Source of the DNA: Oscillospiraceae bacterium
GTDB lineage: Bacteria > Bacillota > Clostridia > Oscillospirales > Ruminococcaceae
Assembly (NCBI GenBank): GCA_029007035.1
Contig: JAQXHC010000027.1
Span: 1-56,830, forward strand
Length of the DNA stretch: 56,830 bases
Direction: 5' to 3'
Part shown: one piece after another, positions 9,237 to 17,456 of the stretch
Layout: each line of letters starts with the position of its first letter
How positions within the stretch are numbered: position 1 is the first letter of the stretch
Program-made: the position numbers and the translations under genes
The notes under the pieces: generated by a model
What the model was told of the DNA's origin: nothing
Database searches by the model: none
Seen by the model: only the letters and a program-made list of their open reading frames with translations

Positions 9237-9321
9237 GTAAAACAACAAATTTAATTGTTAAAATAATGCAAAGCTTCTGTGAAAAAAATAAATCGATTTA
9301 CATACAATTTGCACAAATAAA

Positions 9322-9423
9322 AAGACGTTCTGCATAAAGGTCACTTCTAAAAAAACATAGTGTCTCAGATGCGCAGTCAGATTAGCCGTTGTTTTTTAGA
9401 AGTGAGCTGAAGCAAAACGTCTT
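9322..9423. repeat. Long nested inverted repeat between the GT2 and ABC transporter genes
   Basis: Outer arms AAGACGTT (9322-9329) and AACGTCTT (9416-9423) enclose perfect 14-bp inner arms, TCACTTCTAAAAAA (9341-9354) and its complement (9392-9405). The centre of about 37 nt is unpaired. On the minus strand the 3' arm runs into TTTTTATTTG, so it can act as the terminator of the glycosyltransferase operon, though the size suggests a mobile palindromic element or a structured RNA. Confidence 0.65.
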
Positions 9424-9450
9424 GTAAGCCTGTTATCAAAGCTCAGTTAT

Positions 9451-9522
9451 CGGCAATACCGCATAGCTGTTATCGTACAGAGCTTCGGAAAAACGGCAGC
9501 TGTTAATAGTGCGGTGTTGACT
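9451..9522. repeat. Degenerate copy of the TTAAGGCAATACCG inverted-repeat family
   Basis: Left end CGGCAATACCGCA (9451-9463); right end TGCGGTGTTGACT (9510-9522), which is a near complement. The element abuts the stop codon of the GT2 gene. Related copies lie near 12871, 14918, 28808, 33271 and 55049. Confidence 0.5.
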
Positions 9523-10499
9523 CAATTCTGTCCGGAAGGATTCCCGTCTGTATCTGAGTCGGATAAATATGTTTCAACAATATATTTCGGACGATGCTTT
9601 GACTCAAGATATACCTTTCCTATATATTCGCCGATAATTCCGATTGCAAGCAGCTGTAAGCCTCCGATTGCCCAAACAGATACCATTACCGACGTCCAGC
9701 CTGCTTCTGTATTGCCAAAGAAATGGCTGCACAGCGAATAAATAAGCATCACGATGCTCACAAGAAAAATTATTGCGCCGGCCCCCGCTATAAGCTTAAT
9801 AGGCTTAGTGGAAAGAGAGGTTATTCCCTCCCACGCAAAAGCGAGCATCTTCTTCAGCGGATATTTTGATTCTCCTGCGAGCCGCTCTTTTCTTTCGTAA
9901 TAAACGCTGGAGCTTTTATAGCCAACCATTGGTACAACTCCGCGCAGGAAAAGGTTTACCTCGCTGAAGCTGCTGAGTCCTTCAAGAGCGCGCCTGCTCA
10001 TAAGGCGATAGTCCGCATGGTTGAAAACGACCTCTGCGCCCATAGCGTTCATCATTTTATAAAATCCCTCGGCAGTGAACTTCTTGAAAAACGTATCCGT
10101 ATCACGGGCGCTTCTTACACCGTAAACCACGTCGCTGCCCTCGTGATATTTATCCACCATTGCGTCAATTGCATTTATATCGTCCTGTAAATCGGCATCA
10201 AGGGAAATCGTAATGTCGCAGTGCTCCATAACCGTCATCAGACCTGCAAGCAGTGCATTCTGATGTCCGCGGTTGCGCGAGAGCTTTACACCCTGAAACA
10301 TTTTGTTGCCGGAATGCAGACGGCTGATTATCTCCCATGTCTTGTCCTTTGAACCGTCGTTTACAAAGACAATACGGCTTTCAGGGGAAATTTTCTTTGC
10401 TCCGATAAGGCTCTCCATTTTTGCAAGGAGCTTCTCCGACGTATCGGGAAGAACCTCCTCCTCGTTATAGCATGGTACTACAAGATATAAAATGTCCAT
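9522..10499 (-). CDS. GT2 glycosyltransferase, polyprenyl-phosphate sugar synthase (GtrB/DPM1-like)
   Basis: 325 residues. The N-terminal GT-A domain (about 1-230) has the VVPCYNEEE start, FVNDGSKDKT and the DADLQDD metal-binding motif. Two C-terminal membrane helices follow (about 235-260 and 268-295, IIGEYIGKVYLESK), the architecture of GtrB, ArnC and DPM1 enzymes that move a sugar from a nucleotide donor to undecaprenyl phosphate on the inner face of the membrane. The start at 10499 is set by GGAGGTAATAAA upstream. It begins 4 bases after the stop of the large membrane protein, so translation is coupled. Together they would supply and use a lipid-linked sugar to decorate a surface polymer; the sugar is unknown. 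Confidence 0.92.
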   Translation of the reverse strand: MDILYLVVPCYNEEEVLPDTSEKLLAKMESLIGAKKISPESRIVFVNDGSKDKTWEIISRLHSGNKMFQGVKLSRNRGHQNALLAGLMTVMEHCDITISLDADLQDDINAIDAMVDKYHEGSDVVYGVRSARDTDTFFKKFTAEGFYKMMNAMGAEVVFNHADYRLMSRRALEGLSSFSEVNLFLRGVVPMVGYKSSSVYYERKERLAGESKYPLKKMLAFAWEGITSLSTKPIKLIAGAGAIIFLVSIVMLIYSLCSHFFGNTEAGWTSVMVSVWAIGGLQLLAIGIIGEYIGKVYLESKHRPKYIVETYLSDSDTDGNPSGQN

Positions 10500-10503
10500 T
10501 TTA

Positions 10504-12849
10504 TTACCTCCAGAATTCAAATAATCTTGCGAATGAAAGACAGTCCGACTGATAATCGGCTGAAAGAGTTAACGGATCTATCCAGTTATATATCTGCGCA
10601 AAGCAAAGCACAAGAGAAATCAGCGCAGAAACCGCCATCGCACGGCAAAGATGCTTTTTAAGGCTGTCACATAGTTTTCCGTACATGATAAACGCTATAA
10701 CAAGTGCTCCTATGAAAATCTGCCATGCAAAGTCCACGCAATACCTTGCTCCATAGCCGCTTTCCCATATCGAGAATATGACCGCAAACGGACAGGCTAT
10801 ACATACTGCAATCAAAAGCAGCGTGTATAAACGCTTGTTTTCATTTTTGCTGAGCCGATAAGCTTTTATTCCGAAGCCGTAGGACAGCACAGGCAGAGCC
10901 TTCCACAGAATTCCGAGGGACGAAACCGTCGCAACAAAATAGTAGCCCTGCGGATTGAACGTCGGAACATAGGACATTGAAAAGAACGGAAAATCCTGTA
11001 TAAACGACGGCATCGCAAACAGATAGTTGAATAAGCCTATCATAACAAAATGAGTGTGATACTGCGATTTGGTGAAGTCGTTGATTGTAAGCGAATACTG
11101 GATTCCGAAATCGAAAAACGAGCCGAAACGCATATAATTATAGATCATCTGAACCGAACCGATTATTGCAAACGGAAGCAGTGCACAGGCAAAATACGAG
11201 ACATAGCCGACCTTTTTCTTTTCTCCGCTTCTTTTCAGCTTGGCAAATCCCGCATAGATGAACAGCAGTGCAGCCACACAGTAAACCGCAAGAGTCGGAC
11301 GGCAAAGAACGCCGAGACTCAGCAGTGCAGCGGAAGCAGCAAGTCTTCCCTTCTTGATTTTTCCGTCTCCGATAACGTTAGAGCTGAGCATGAAATAAGC
11401 TCCCGAAGTAACGCAGGCAAATCCCGATGTCTGAGCAATTTCATAAAAATTCGGTACATTGAAGCAGAACCATACACCAGTAATCATCTGTATTATGAAC
11501 AGTCCCATAATGATCAGTGAAGAACGCGTTTTACGGAAGAACTTTTCCATAAAGCACAGATAAAGCTTCGTCAGGAAGAGTATTCCGATACATCCGAACA
11601 GAAATACCGCCCAGCAGGACGGGAAGTAATAACCCGTAATAAGTTTATACGGCAGAAACAGCGTGAGCACAGGTCCGATACCGTAATATGAATAGTATTC
11701 TCCGTCATAGAGCAGGTGATCCCACGGAACATAGCTGTCTAATGTATTTCTCTGACTCCAGTCATAGGGATTGTCGAGGGCAAGAAGCTCCTGATTCATC
11801 TGTGTTGACATCGTAACACGTCCGTCGATAAACGCGTCAACAAGCTCCTGTGTAATCTGATTGCCTGATGTGGATTTAAAATCGGCTGCAAAATTATGCT
11901 CTGTATACTCATAGCGTCCTGCATTGGTCAGCCACAGAGCAGCTGCGATAAGCAGAACTGTGAGAAGATTAGCAAGCCTTACGGTTAAGTCACTGTTTTC
12001 ACCGAAGCTTTTGGAAAACTGCTTTGAGGATGTCATTAGCCAGAACAGCAGACATATTCCGTAAATTATACCGAAACGCATTATAGAAAAGCGAAAATTT
12101 ATCGGTTCGTTGGCGCTTATTGATTTAATGGTGATAGTTTCGCCGTCCTTTGCGCTGAACCGGAATCTGATTTTATGAACAGCTCCGGAAAAGTTGCATG
12201 GGATCGTCATGCTTTTCCTATTGCCGTCAATAATTCTGCCGTTTGCGATATCAAAACGGTATGAAGCGGTATTTGTATCATCCGTCATATCAATTGAAAC
12301 ATCCACATAGCCTCTGACGTTTGACTCAGCATCAAAAGTAAGAGTTCCGATGGGAATATCGATTGCATCGTATTCAAGGAAAAATTCTCCGGAAGTTAAG
12401 TTCGTTCCCGTCTCTGCGTTGTAATTTTCGCTGATCGCAGAACCGAGATCAAATCTTCCCTTCTGATAGTTTTTCCCGAAAAGATGAGTACAGTTGAAAT
12501 TGAAAACGAACATCTCAGCCAGTCCGCAGACCATAAGAGAGCGAACGGCCAATTTCAGAAGACTGCGTCTTTTTACTTCCTTTCCGCTTATTATAACAGC
12601 CAGAGCCGATAGCACACCGAAAACAGCACAGGCACCAGTGAGTCCGCCGCAGCTTCCGAGCGAAACGAGCTTTGAAGCGTCAAGCAGAAATGCTATAACA
12701 AGCAGTGAAACGCTCAAATAAAACCAGTTCATGATCGTTTTGCGTTTTTCCGAAATAAAACGCGGCTGATTGCCGGATACTGCGGAAAAGGCAATATATG
12801 TGTTTATTGCCGAAACTGCAAGGCACACAATAAAAATGAATAAATCCAT
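10504..12849 (-). CDS. Large polytopic membrane protein, probable GT-C-fold glycosyltransferase
   Basis: 781 residues with about a dozen or more hydrophobic helices. I do not recognise a specific family. Two features suggest a GT-C enzyme: a long extracytoplasmic segment (about residues 140-260 and 320-385) between membrane helices, with the motif LLYDGEYYSYYGIGPVLTLF, and cotranscription with a GtrB-type synthase that makes the lipid-linked donor such enzymes use. The start is placed at ATG 12849, preceded by GGAGGGAAAT. A longer frame from 12906 has no ribosome binding site and would cover a short inverted repeat. Alternatives are a flippase or polymer ligase. Confidence 0.75.
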   Translation of the reverse strand: MDLFIFIVCLAVSAINTYIAFSAVSGNQPRFISEKRKTIMNWFYLSVSLLVIAFLLDASKLVSLGSCGGLTGACAVFGVLSALAVIISGKEVKRRSLLKLAVRSLMVCGLAEMFVFNFNCTHLFGKNYQKGRFDLGSAISENYNAETGTNLTSGEFFLEYDAIDIPIGTLTFDAESNVRGYVDVSIDMTDDTNTASYRFDIANGRIIDGNRKSMTIPCNFSGAVHKIRFRFSAKDGETITIKSISANEPINFRFSIMRFGIIYGICLLFWLMTSSKQFSKSFGENSDLTVRLANLLTVLLIAAALWLTNAGRYEYTEHNFAADFKSTSGNQITQELVDAFIDGRVTMSTQMNQELLALDNPYDWSQRNTLDSYVPWDHLLYDGEYYSYYGIGPVLTLFLPYKLITGYYFPSCWAVFLFGCIGILFLTKLYLCFMEKFFRKTRSSLIIMGLFIIQMITGVWFCFNVPNFYEIAQTSGFACVTSGAYFMLSSNVIGDGKIKKGRLAASAALLSLGVLCRPTLAVYCVAALLFIYAGFAKLKRSGEKKKVGYVSYFACALLPFAIIGSVQMIYNYMRFGSFFDFGIQYSLTINDFTKSQYHTHFVMIGLFNYLFAMPSFIQDFPFFSMSYVPTFNPQGYYFVATVSSLGILWKALPVLSYGFGIKAYRLSKNENKRLYTLLLIAVCIACPFAVIFSIWESGYGARYCVDFAWQIFIGALVIAFIMYGKLCDSLKKHLCRAMAVSALISLVLCFAQIYNWIDPLTLSADYQSDCLSFARLFEFWR

Positions 12850-12870
12850 ATTTCCCTCCGTTTTTACCTG

Positions 12871-12905
12871 CGGCAACACCTCATGATAATTGAATCGGTA
12901 TTGCA
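12871..12905. repeat. Short inverted repeat of the GGCAAYACC family in the GT-C leader
   Basis: CGGCAACACC (12871-12880) and GGTATTGCA (12897-12905) can pair as a small hairpin just upstream of the ribosome binding site. The arms resemble the ends of the TTAAGGCAATACCG elements. Confidence 0.4.
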
Positions 12906-12942
12906 CAGATGTTTTATAATATTGTAAAGAAATGATGCGGAA

Positions 12943-12978
12943 TATGAGTTCCGCAAATAATTACCGGATAATGTCCGG
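12943..12978 (-). terminator. Weak candidate terminator of the sigma/anti-sigma/surface-protein operon
   Basis: The small hairpin CCGGA-TAATG-TCCGG (12964-12978) is followed on the minus strand by TAATTATTTG. A second short stem, GCGGAA...TTCCGC, lies beside it. The stem is short, so this is only a candidate. Confidence 0.3.
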
Positions 12979-13029
12979 CAATAAAAGCACAGCACTATCG
13001 AACTGATACTGTTTTGCGCTGATCGTTTA

Positions 13030-14076
13030 TCAGTCTCCCCGGCGAGGTCTTAAAGCCGCCGATAAAAGAGCCGCCGCCGCAAGACAGACTATCGCCGCTC
13101 CGACTCCCCTGACGCCTGTGTCGGGCGAAGTCTCTTCCGTCCGAACGGTCTCGGCGTGTTTATAACTGACGGAAGAAGATGTGCTTGATTTGTCTGATGA
13201 ATCGATTATTTCTTTCGTCGCAGCAACAACATCTTCGGAGAATGTCAGAGCCTCAACGTTAATGATCTCGCTGCTGTCCGGCACAGAAACAGTCTTTCCG
13301 CCGTTACAGGCGTAATGCTCGCATGAGACGTAATAACGTCCTGTCTCAGTGATTTTAACCTTCAGATTGTCTATAAAACAGCTCATGGAATCCTTGGCGG
13401 ATATGTCGCTTATAACCTTGTAAAGTCTCCATTCCGATGAATCCGAGCCGCGTATATCTGCACGGTAAATCCGTATTTTCCTGAATCCGACTTCCTCTGC
13501 ACGCCCGACGCAATGAGTGCTGCCGGATATTATCAGTTCCGTACCGCCGTCTCCGCAAACTATCGAGCACTGCATAATTATCAGCTCATCCTGCTCGTCC
13601 GAAATCTCAGGTGGAGGTACATCGTTTTTTTCTGTTGTTACGGAATTAACCGGCACGGTTTCGGTGTGACAAGAAGTCGTTGCTGCTGCAGTTGTTGATG
13701 TAGTGTTTACCGCAGTTGTTTCTGTCCCGGAACAGTCCGGAACTTCATTTCCTGTACCGTCTCCAGGCTCCATTACGGTTGTATCGGAACTGCCGCTGTC
13801 ATTACTGTTTTCACCGGTTGATCCGGTTGTTGTAACAGTAGTCTCACTATTAACAGATGTCTCCGATGCGGTTAATGAAGTTTCAGTTACCGATGTGGTA
13901 TAAACTGCTTTGCTCTCGGTTTCCTCATAGAGAGGTATATCGACTGTCTGAACTGCTTCGGTAAACGTCTGCTCTGCAGCGTTCGACCCGATTGGCACAC
14001 ACAGCATCAAGGCACCGAAAAACAGCACTGCAAACAAATATATATATTTCCTATTACAAAACAATATTTTCATCAT
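13030..14076 (-). CDS. Secreted Ser/Thr-rich surface protein with a sortase-type C-terminus (SPDTG)
   Basis: 348 residues. The N-terminus has a signal peptide (basic residues, then YLFAVLFFGALMLCVPIG and a likely cleavage after SNAA). Residues about 50-150 are a low-complexity Thr/Ser/Val region typical of a cell-wall spanning stalk. Residues 165-285 look like a folded beta-rich domain containing several Cys residues. The C-terminus has SPDTG, a hydrophobic helix and the basic tail RPRRGD, which fits a sortase sorting signal with Ser in place of Leu. The ATG overlaps the stop of the anti-sigma gene (ATGA). It is the last gene of an ECF sigma operon, so it may be part of an envelope sensing or repair pathway. 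No sortase gene is in the window, and the function is unknown. Confidence 0.8.
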   Translation of the reverse strand: MMKILFCNRKYIYLFAVLFFGALMLCVPIGSNAAEQTFTEAVQTVDIPLYEETESKAVYTTSVTETSLTASETSVNSETTVTTTGSTGENSNDSGSSDTTVMEPGDGTGNEVPDCSGTETTAVNTTSTTAAATTSCHTETVPVNSVTTEKNDVPPPEISDEQDELIIMQCSIVCGDGGTELIISGSTHCVGRAEEVGFRKIRIYRADIRGSDSSEWRLYKVISDISAKDSMSCFIDNLKVKITETGRYYVSCEHYACNGGKTVSVPDSSEIINVEALTFSEDVVAATKEIIDSSDKSSTSSSVSYKHAETVRTEETSPDTGVRGVGAAIVCLAAAALLSAALRPRRGD

Positions 14077-14885
14077 TTCATCGACTCCGCAATCTTTATA
14101 AATTCATCATAATCAAGTCCCACCGCACAGAATGTATAGACTGCACCGTCCGAGCAGTATGCGGCGGTAAGGGATTTTTCTCCCCTTATTACGTAAAATG
14201 TCCGGCCGTCAGCCGACACTTCTTCGGGAACTCCGACACTTTCAGGGAAAAGAATGGGTGGGATTTTTTTAGAATCGTAATATTTTTCAACGGTCAGATT
14301 TACAAATCCGTAATCTGATTCAAAGCGAAAGCTCATTGAAATCAAATCAGTAAGCCTATTGATCTGCGAATCGACAAGCTCCATTCCTTCAGGCATAAAC
14401 TGAGGAAGCTGAGCTTTTATACCGTTTTCGGCATATATTTCTCCGATGCCGAATATATCTTCCGCACCGCTTTGAGCAGAGTCTCCGTTCACATCCGGAA
14501 AACTGATTTTTACTCCGCCCGGAGTCACACTTATCACCGCGGAAAAGAAATTTTTTCCCCATGCTCGGAATGAATAAATATTAAGTCCTGCAATTACAAG
14601 TGCAAAGCACACAAGCGCCGGAATAATTCTCGAACGAAGCACGCTCCGCCTTTCGGGAGCTGCGAAAAGGACTCGGTTCATACCCGAACTGATCCGGCTG
14701 TCAAGATTTTCGGAATGGTTGGAAATTTCTGCGATTTCTTCGGCAAGAGCCTCGATCTTATCAAAATCGCGTTTTTTCAAAGGCTTGCAGATTTCATGGT
14801 CAAGCTCTGATTTAAGCTCGTCCAGCAGCAGTTTTTCGGTTTCACAGTCACGCATCAGTTCATTTTCAAGTCTGTCTCTTTCCAC
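14073..14885 (-). CDS. Probable anti-sigma factor, single-pass membrane protein with DUF4367-like outer domain
   Basis: 270 residues from a GTG at 14885 placed 5-8 bases after GGAAAGGAAGTG; the longer frame to 14963 lacks a binding site and runs into a repeat. The N-terminal ~75 residues are charged and predicted helical, a plausible sigma-binding segment. One membrane helix follows at about 82-102, and then an outer domain (about 120-270) with the FMPEGMELVD and YDSKKIPP features that recall the DUF4367 domain of clostridial anti-sigma proteins. It sits directly between an ECF sigma gene and a surface-protein gene. The anti-sigma role rests on topology and position, since no zinc-binding ZAS motif is seen. 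Confidence 0.72.
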   Translation of the reverse strand: MERDRLENELMRDCETEKLLLDELKSELDHEICKPLKKRDFDKIEALAEEIAEISNHSENLDSRISSGMNRVLFAAPERRSVLRSRIIPALVCFALVIAGLNIYSFRAWGKNFFSAVISVTPGGVKISFPDVNGDSAQSGAEDIFGIGEIYAENGIKAQLPQFMPEGMELVDSQINRLTDLISMSFRFESDYGFVNLTVEKYYDSKKIPPILFPESVGVPEEVSADGRTFYVIRGEKSLTAAYCSDGAVYTFCAVGLDYDEFIKIAESMK

Positions 14886-14917
14886 AATATCACTTCCTTT
14901 CCGGCAGATACTCCTCG

Positions 14918-15008
14918 TTAAGGCAACATAGCGCAAAGACTGCCTGACGGCTTTGCATACCATATGACTGCACTTCTGCCGAACGATCTCTGTACGGTAT
15001 TGCCTTAA
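14918..15008. repeat. 91-bp TTAA-bounded inverted-repeat element (MITE-like)
   Basis: The left end TTAAGGCAA (14918-14926) continues CATAGCGCAAAG. The right end, read in complement, is TTAAGGCAA then TACCGTACAGAG. The terminal 9 bp match perfectly and the next 12 partly. The element is bounded by TTAA and lies between the sigma and anti-sigma genes. It is the best-preserved copy of the dispersed family in this window. Confidence 0.65.
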
Positions 15009-15087
15009 ATTTCATATTATAATATAAATGTTTTTTTGGACGCTTTTTTTTCTGATTGATTCAAATTTTGTATATATGCACAAATCT

Positions 15088-15567
15088 TTATGTGATTTTT
15101 TGTGTATCATTACTTTGAAGTTTCTTTTTTATCTGATAAATCTTTTTATAAAGACTGCTCAGCGTAATGCCGTATTTATCGGCAATGTCAGACTTTGAAG
15201 CGTATTCTCCGCCGTAATAGTCTGTTACTATTGATAATTCCTCATCTGTGAGCAAATCGAAAGCATCCCCGCCTGCTTTAACCTCAAATATGTTTTCCTC
15301 AACGGCACAGCATTCCTCCGTCAGTTCAGCAAGATTTTTCCTGTTTTTACGAATATAATTTTTTATCACATTATCAGCGGTTCGATACAGCCAGAGCTTT
15401 ATATTTTTTCCGGCAACAAGACGATTTTTCTTTTTCAGCAGCGTCAAAAATACCTCCTGAGCGCAGTCATCTGCGGCAAAGCTGTCACAGTCAAGCCGGC
15501 TGTAACAATAAAGATAAATCGGTCTGTAATAATCGCCGATTATTTTTTCGCACTGACTGCCCTCCAT
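15088..15567 (-). CDS. ECF-type RNA polymerase sigma factor
   Basis: 159 residues. The sigma-2 region (about 5-70) includes DYYRPIYLYCYSRL and the DDCAQEVFLTLL motif that contacts the -10 element, then a short linker. The sigma-4 helix-turn-helix (about 105-155) includes LTDEELSIV and SKSDIADKYGITLSSLYKKI. The start at 15567 follows AGAGGAAGTGAGCAG. The longer frame to 15609 lacks a site. It heads a run sigma, anti-sigma, surface protein on the minus strand, interrupted only by a 91-bp inverted-repeat element. An autoregulated envelope-stress unit is the natural reading. The signal and regulon are unknown. Confidence 0.9.
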   Translation of the reverse strand: MEGSQCEKIIGDYYRPIYLYCYSRLDCDSFAADDCAQEVFLTLLKKKNRLVAGKNIKLWLYRTADNVIKNYIRKNRKNLAELTEECCAVEENIFEVKAGGDAFDLLTDEELSIVTDYYGGEYASKSDIADKYGITLSSLYKKIYQIKKKLQSNDTQKIT

Positions 15568-15744
15568 CTGCTCACTTCCTCTTTTATTTATCATCCGCTG
15601 TACTGTCACGCAGACTATATTATCTGATTGACCTCCTGAGAAAAGCGTAATCTATTATATTTTAACACATTATGGCAAAAAGGTCAAATGTTTTTGAAAA
15701 AAGCGTTTCTGAAAAAAATTTTTTCTGTCCGCTCAAAAAACTCC

Positions 15745-15773
15745 TTGACAGATTCGGGAAAAAGTGGTAGAAT
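15745..15773 (+). promoter_or_regulatory. Sigma-A promoter of the asnS-asnA T-box operon
   Basis: TTGACA (15745-15750), 17-bp spacer, TAGAAT (15768-15773). The T-box leader begins about 10-20 bases downstream. Confidence 0.85.
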
Positions 15774-15789
15774 ACTATACATGATAAAT

Positions 15790-16027
15790 GCCATGACGGA
15801 GAGAAGTAACAGGCGATTTCTTTTACAGTGAGTGCGGAACAGTGAAAACCGTATATCCGAGCGCCTGCGAATAACACTCCCGAGCAGCAAGCTGAACTCC
15901 CGTAAGGGCTATTAGGCAAGACGTTTTCCGTGCGTTAAGCGGACAAGAGTGACTGTGCCTTGCACGGTAATTCAGGTGGCACCGCGGTTCATCTCCGTCC
16001 TGTAATTTTTTACGGGACGGATTTTTT
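15790..16027 (+). promoter_or_regulatory. T-box riboswitch, probable tRNA-Asn sensor
   Basis: A complete T-box leader. Stem I is closed by CAGGCG and CGCCTG around 15812-15866. The specifier region GAATAACAC contains an AAC codon at 15873-15875. The conserved antiterminator core AATTCAGGTGGCACCGCGG is at 15969-15987. The UGGC bulge would pair with an uncharged tRNA ending G-CCA, consistent with the G73 discriminator of tRNA-Asn. When charged tRNA is abundant the competing terminator at 15994-16027 forms. The leader therefore ties asnS and asnA expression to asparagine starvation. The specifier assignment rests on motif position and the identity of the downstream genes. Confidence 0.93.
15994..16027 (+). 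terminator. T-box attenuator terminator
   Basis: TCCGTCCTGTAA (15994-16005) pairs with TTACGGGACGGA (16010-16021), followed by TTTTTT. It overlaps the 3' side of the antiterminator as expected. Confidence 0.9.
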
Positions 16028-16053
16028 ATAGTCCCGGGAAAGGATTGAATTTT

Positions 16054-17424
16054 ATGAAGCACACTGACATCAAAGAGGTTTTCGGCTCGCCCGAGCTAAT
16101 CGGCAGCGAAGTCACCGTATGCGGCTGGGTCCGTACAGCACGAAACTCCAAAAACGTAGCTTTCATCGAACTTAACGACGGAACTACCCTCAAACATTTG
16201 CAGATTGTTATCGACAAGGCTATGGAAATCGACTATGAGGATGCACTTCGTCTCGGAACGTCAATATGCGTTACAGGCAAGGCTGTCGAGTCCCGTCAGG
16301 GTTCGGTTGAAATCAACGCCGAAAGCATTTCAGTTATCGGAAGCTGTCCCCTCGAATATCCGCTCCAGAAAAAGAGACATACTCTCGAATTTCTCCGCAC
16401 TATGCCGCATCTCAGAGGCAGAACGAACACTTTTAACGCAGTATTCCGTGTCCGTTCGGTTCTTGCCGAGGCTATCCACACATATTTTCAGAATAAGAAT
16501 TACGTCTATGTGAACACTCCCCTCATTACCGGAAGCGACTGCGAGGGTGCAGGAGAGATGTTCCAGGTTACCACAAACGGCTATACAACTAAGTTTGACA
16601 ACGAAGAAGACTATTACTCCAACGATTTCTTCGGCAGACGCGCAGGACTCAGCGTTTCAGGCCAGCTTGAAGGCGAAGTTGCTGCAATGGCATTCGGAAA
16701 GATTTATACATTCGGTCCGAGCTTCCGCGCTGAAAACAGCAATACTCCAAAGCACCTCGCCGAATTCTGGCACGTTGAACCGGAAATTGCCTTTGCCGAG
16801 CTACCCGAGGTTATCGAAACGGCTGAGGATATGATTAAAACCGTTATCCGCACCCTACTCGATAAGTGCCCCGACGAAATGAAATTTTTCGACGCTCACT
16901 TCGAGAACGGAATTATCGACAGGCTTGAAGAACTTATAAGCCATAATTTCGGTATTGTCACTTATACGGAGGCTATCAAACTCCTTAAAGAATCAGGTGA
17001 AAATTTCCAGTATCCCGTTGAATGGGGCTGCGACCTCCAGACCGAGCATGAACGCTATATAGCCGAAAAGGTATTCAAAAAGGCGGTATTTGTAACCGAT
17101 TATCCAAAGGAAATCAAGTCGTTCTATATGAAACAGAATCCGGACGGCAAGACCGTTGCGGCTGTCGATCTCCTTGTTCCCGGCGTAGGCGAAATCATCG
17201 GCGGAAGCGAGCGTGAAGCAAACTACGACAAGCTTGTCGCTGCTATGAAGGACAGGAACATGAACCTTGACCTTTATTCGGACTATCTCGACCTGAGAAA
17301 ATACGGCTCCGTTCCCCACGGCGGCTTCGGACTCGGATTTGAACGGCTCATCATGTATGTTACCGGCGTATCGAATATCCGTGATGTTATCCTTTATCCG
17401 AGAACCGTCGGCAATGTCAGATAA
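16054..17424 (+). CDS. asnS: Asparaginyl-tRNA synthetase
   Basis: 456 residues, a class IIb synthetase that charges tRNA-Asn with asparagine using ATP. The N-terminal OB-fold anticodon domain (about 10-100) contains VCGWVRTARNSKNVAFIELN. The catalytic core has motif 2 (FRAENSNTPKHLAEFWHVE, marking AsnRS rather than AspRS) and motif 3 (GGFGLGFERLIMYV) near the C-terminus. The ATG at 16054 follows GGGAAAGGA with 9-bp spacing; an upstream in-frame TTG at 16045 is not needed. It is controlled by the asparagine T-box and cotranscribed with asparagine synthetase, so starvation raises both charging and synthesis. Confidence 0.96.
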   Translation: MKHTDIKEVFGSPELIGSEVTVCGWVRTARNSKNVAFIELNDGTTLKHLQIVIDKAMEIDYEDALRLGTSICVTGKAVESRQGSVEINAESISVIGSCPLEYPLQKKRHTLEFLRTMPHLRGRTNTFNAVFRVRSVLAEAIHTYFQNKNYVYVNTPLITGSDCEGAGEMFQVTTNGYTTKFDNEEDYYSNDFFGRRAGLSVSGQLEGEVAAMAFGKIYTFGPSFRAENSNTPKHLAEFWHVEPEIAFAELPEVIETAEDMIKTVIRTLLDKCPDEMKFFDAHFENGIIDRLEELISHNFGIVTYTEAIKLLKESGENFQYPVEWGCDLQTEHERYIAEKVFKKAVFVTDYPKEIKSFYMKQNPDGKTVAAVDLLVPGVGEIIGGSEREANYDKLVAAMKDRNMNLDLYSDYLDLRKYGSVPHGGFGLGFERLIMYVTGVSNIRDVILYPRTVGNVR

Positions 17425-17456
17425 TGTTTTAATTTTTTAATAAAGGAATGATTTTT

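Noticed and set aside
12850..12906. N-terminal extension of the GT-C-like protein
   Set aside because: There is no ribosome binding site at 12906, while GGAGGGAAAT precedes ATG 12849, and the extension would cover an inverted repeat.
14886..14963. N-terminal extension of the anti-sigma protein
   Set aside because: It reads into the 91-bp repeat element and lacks a binding site; the GTG at 14885 has one.
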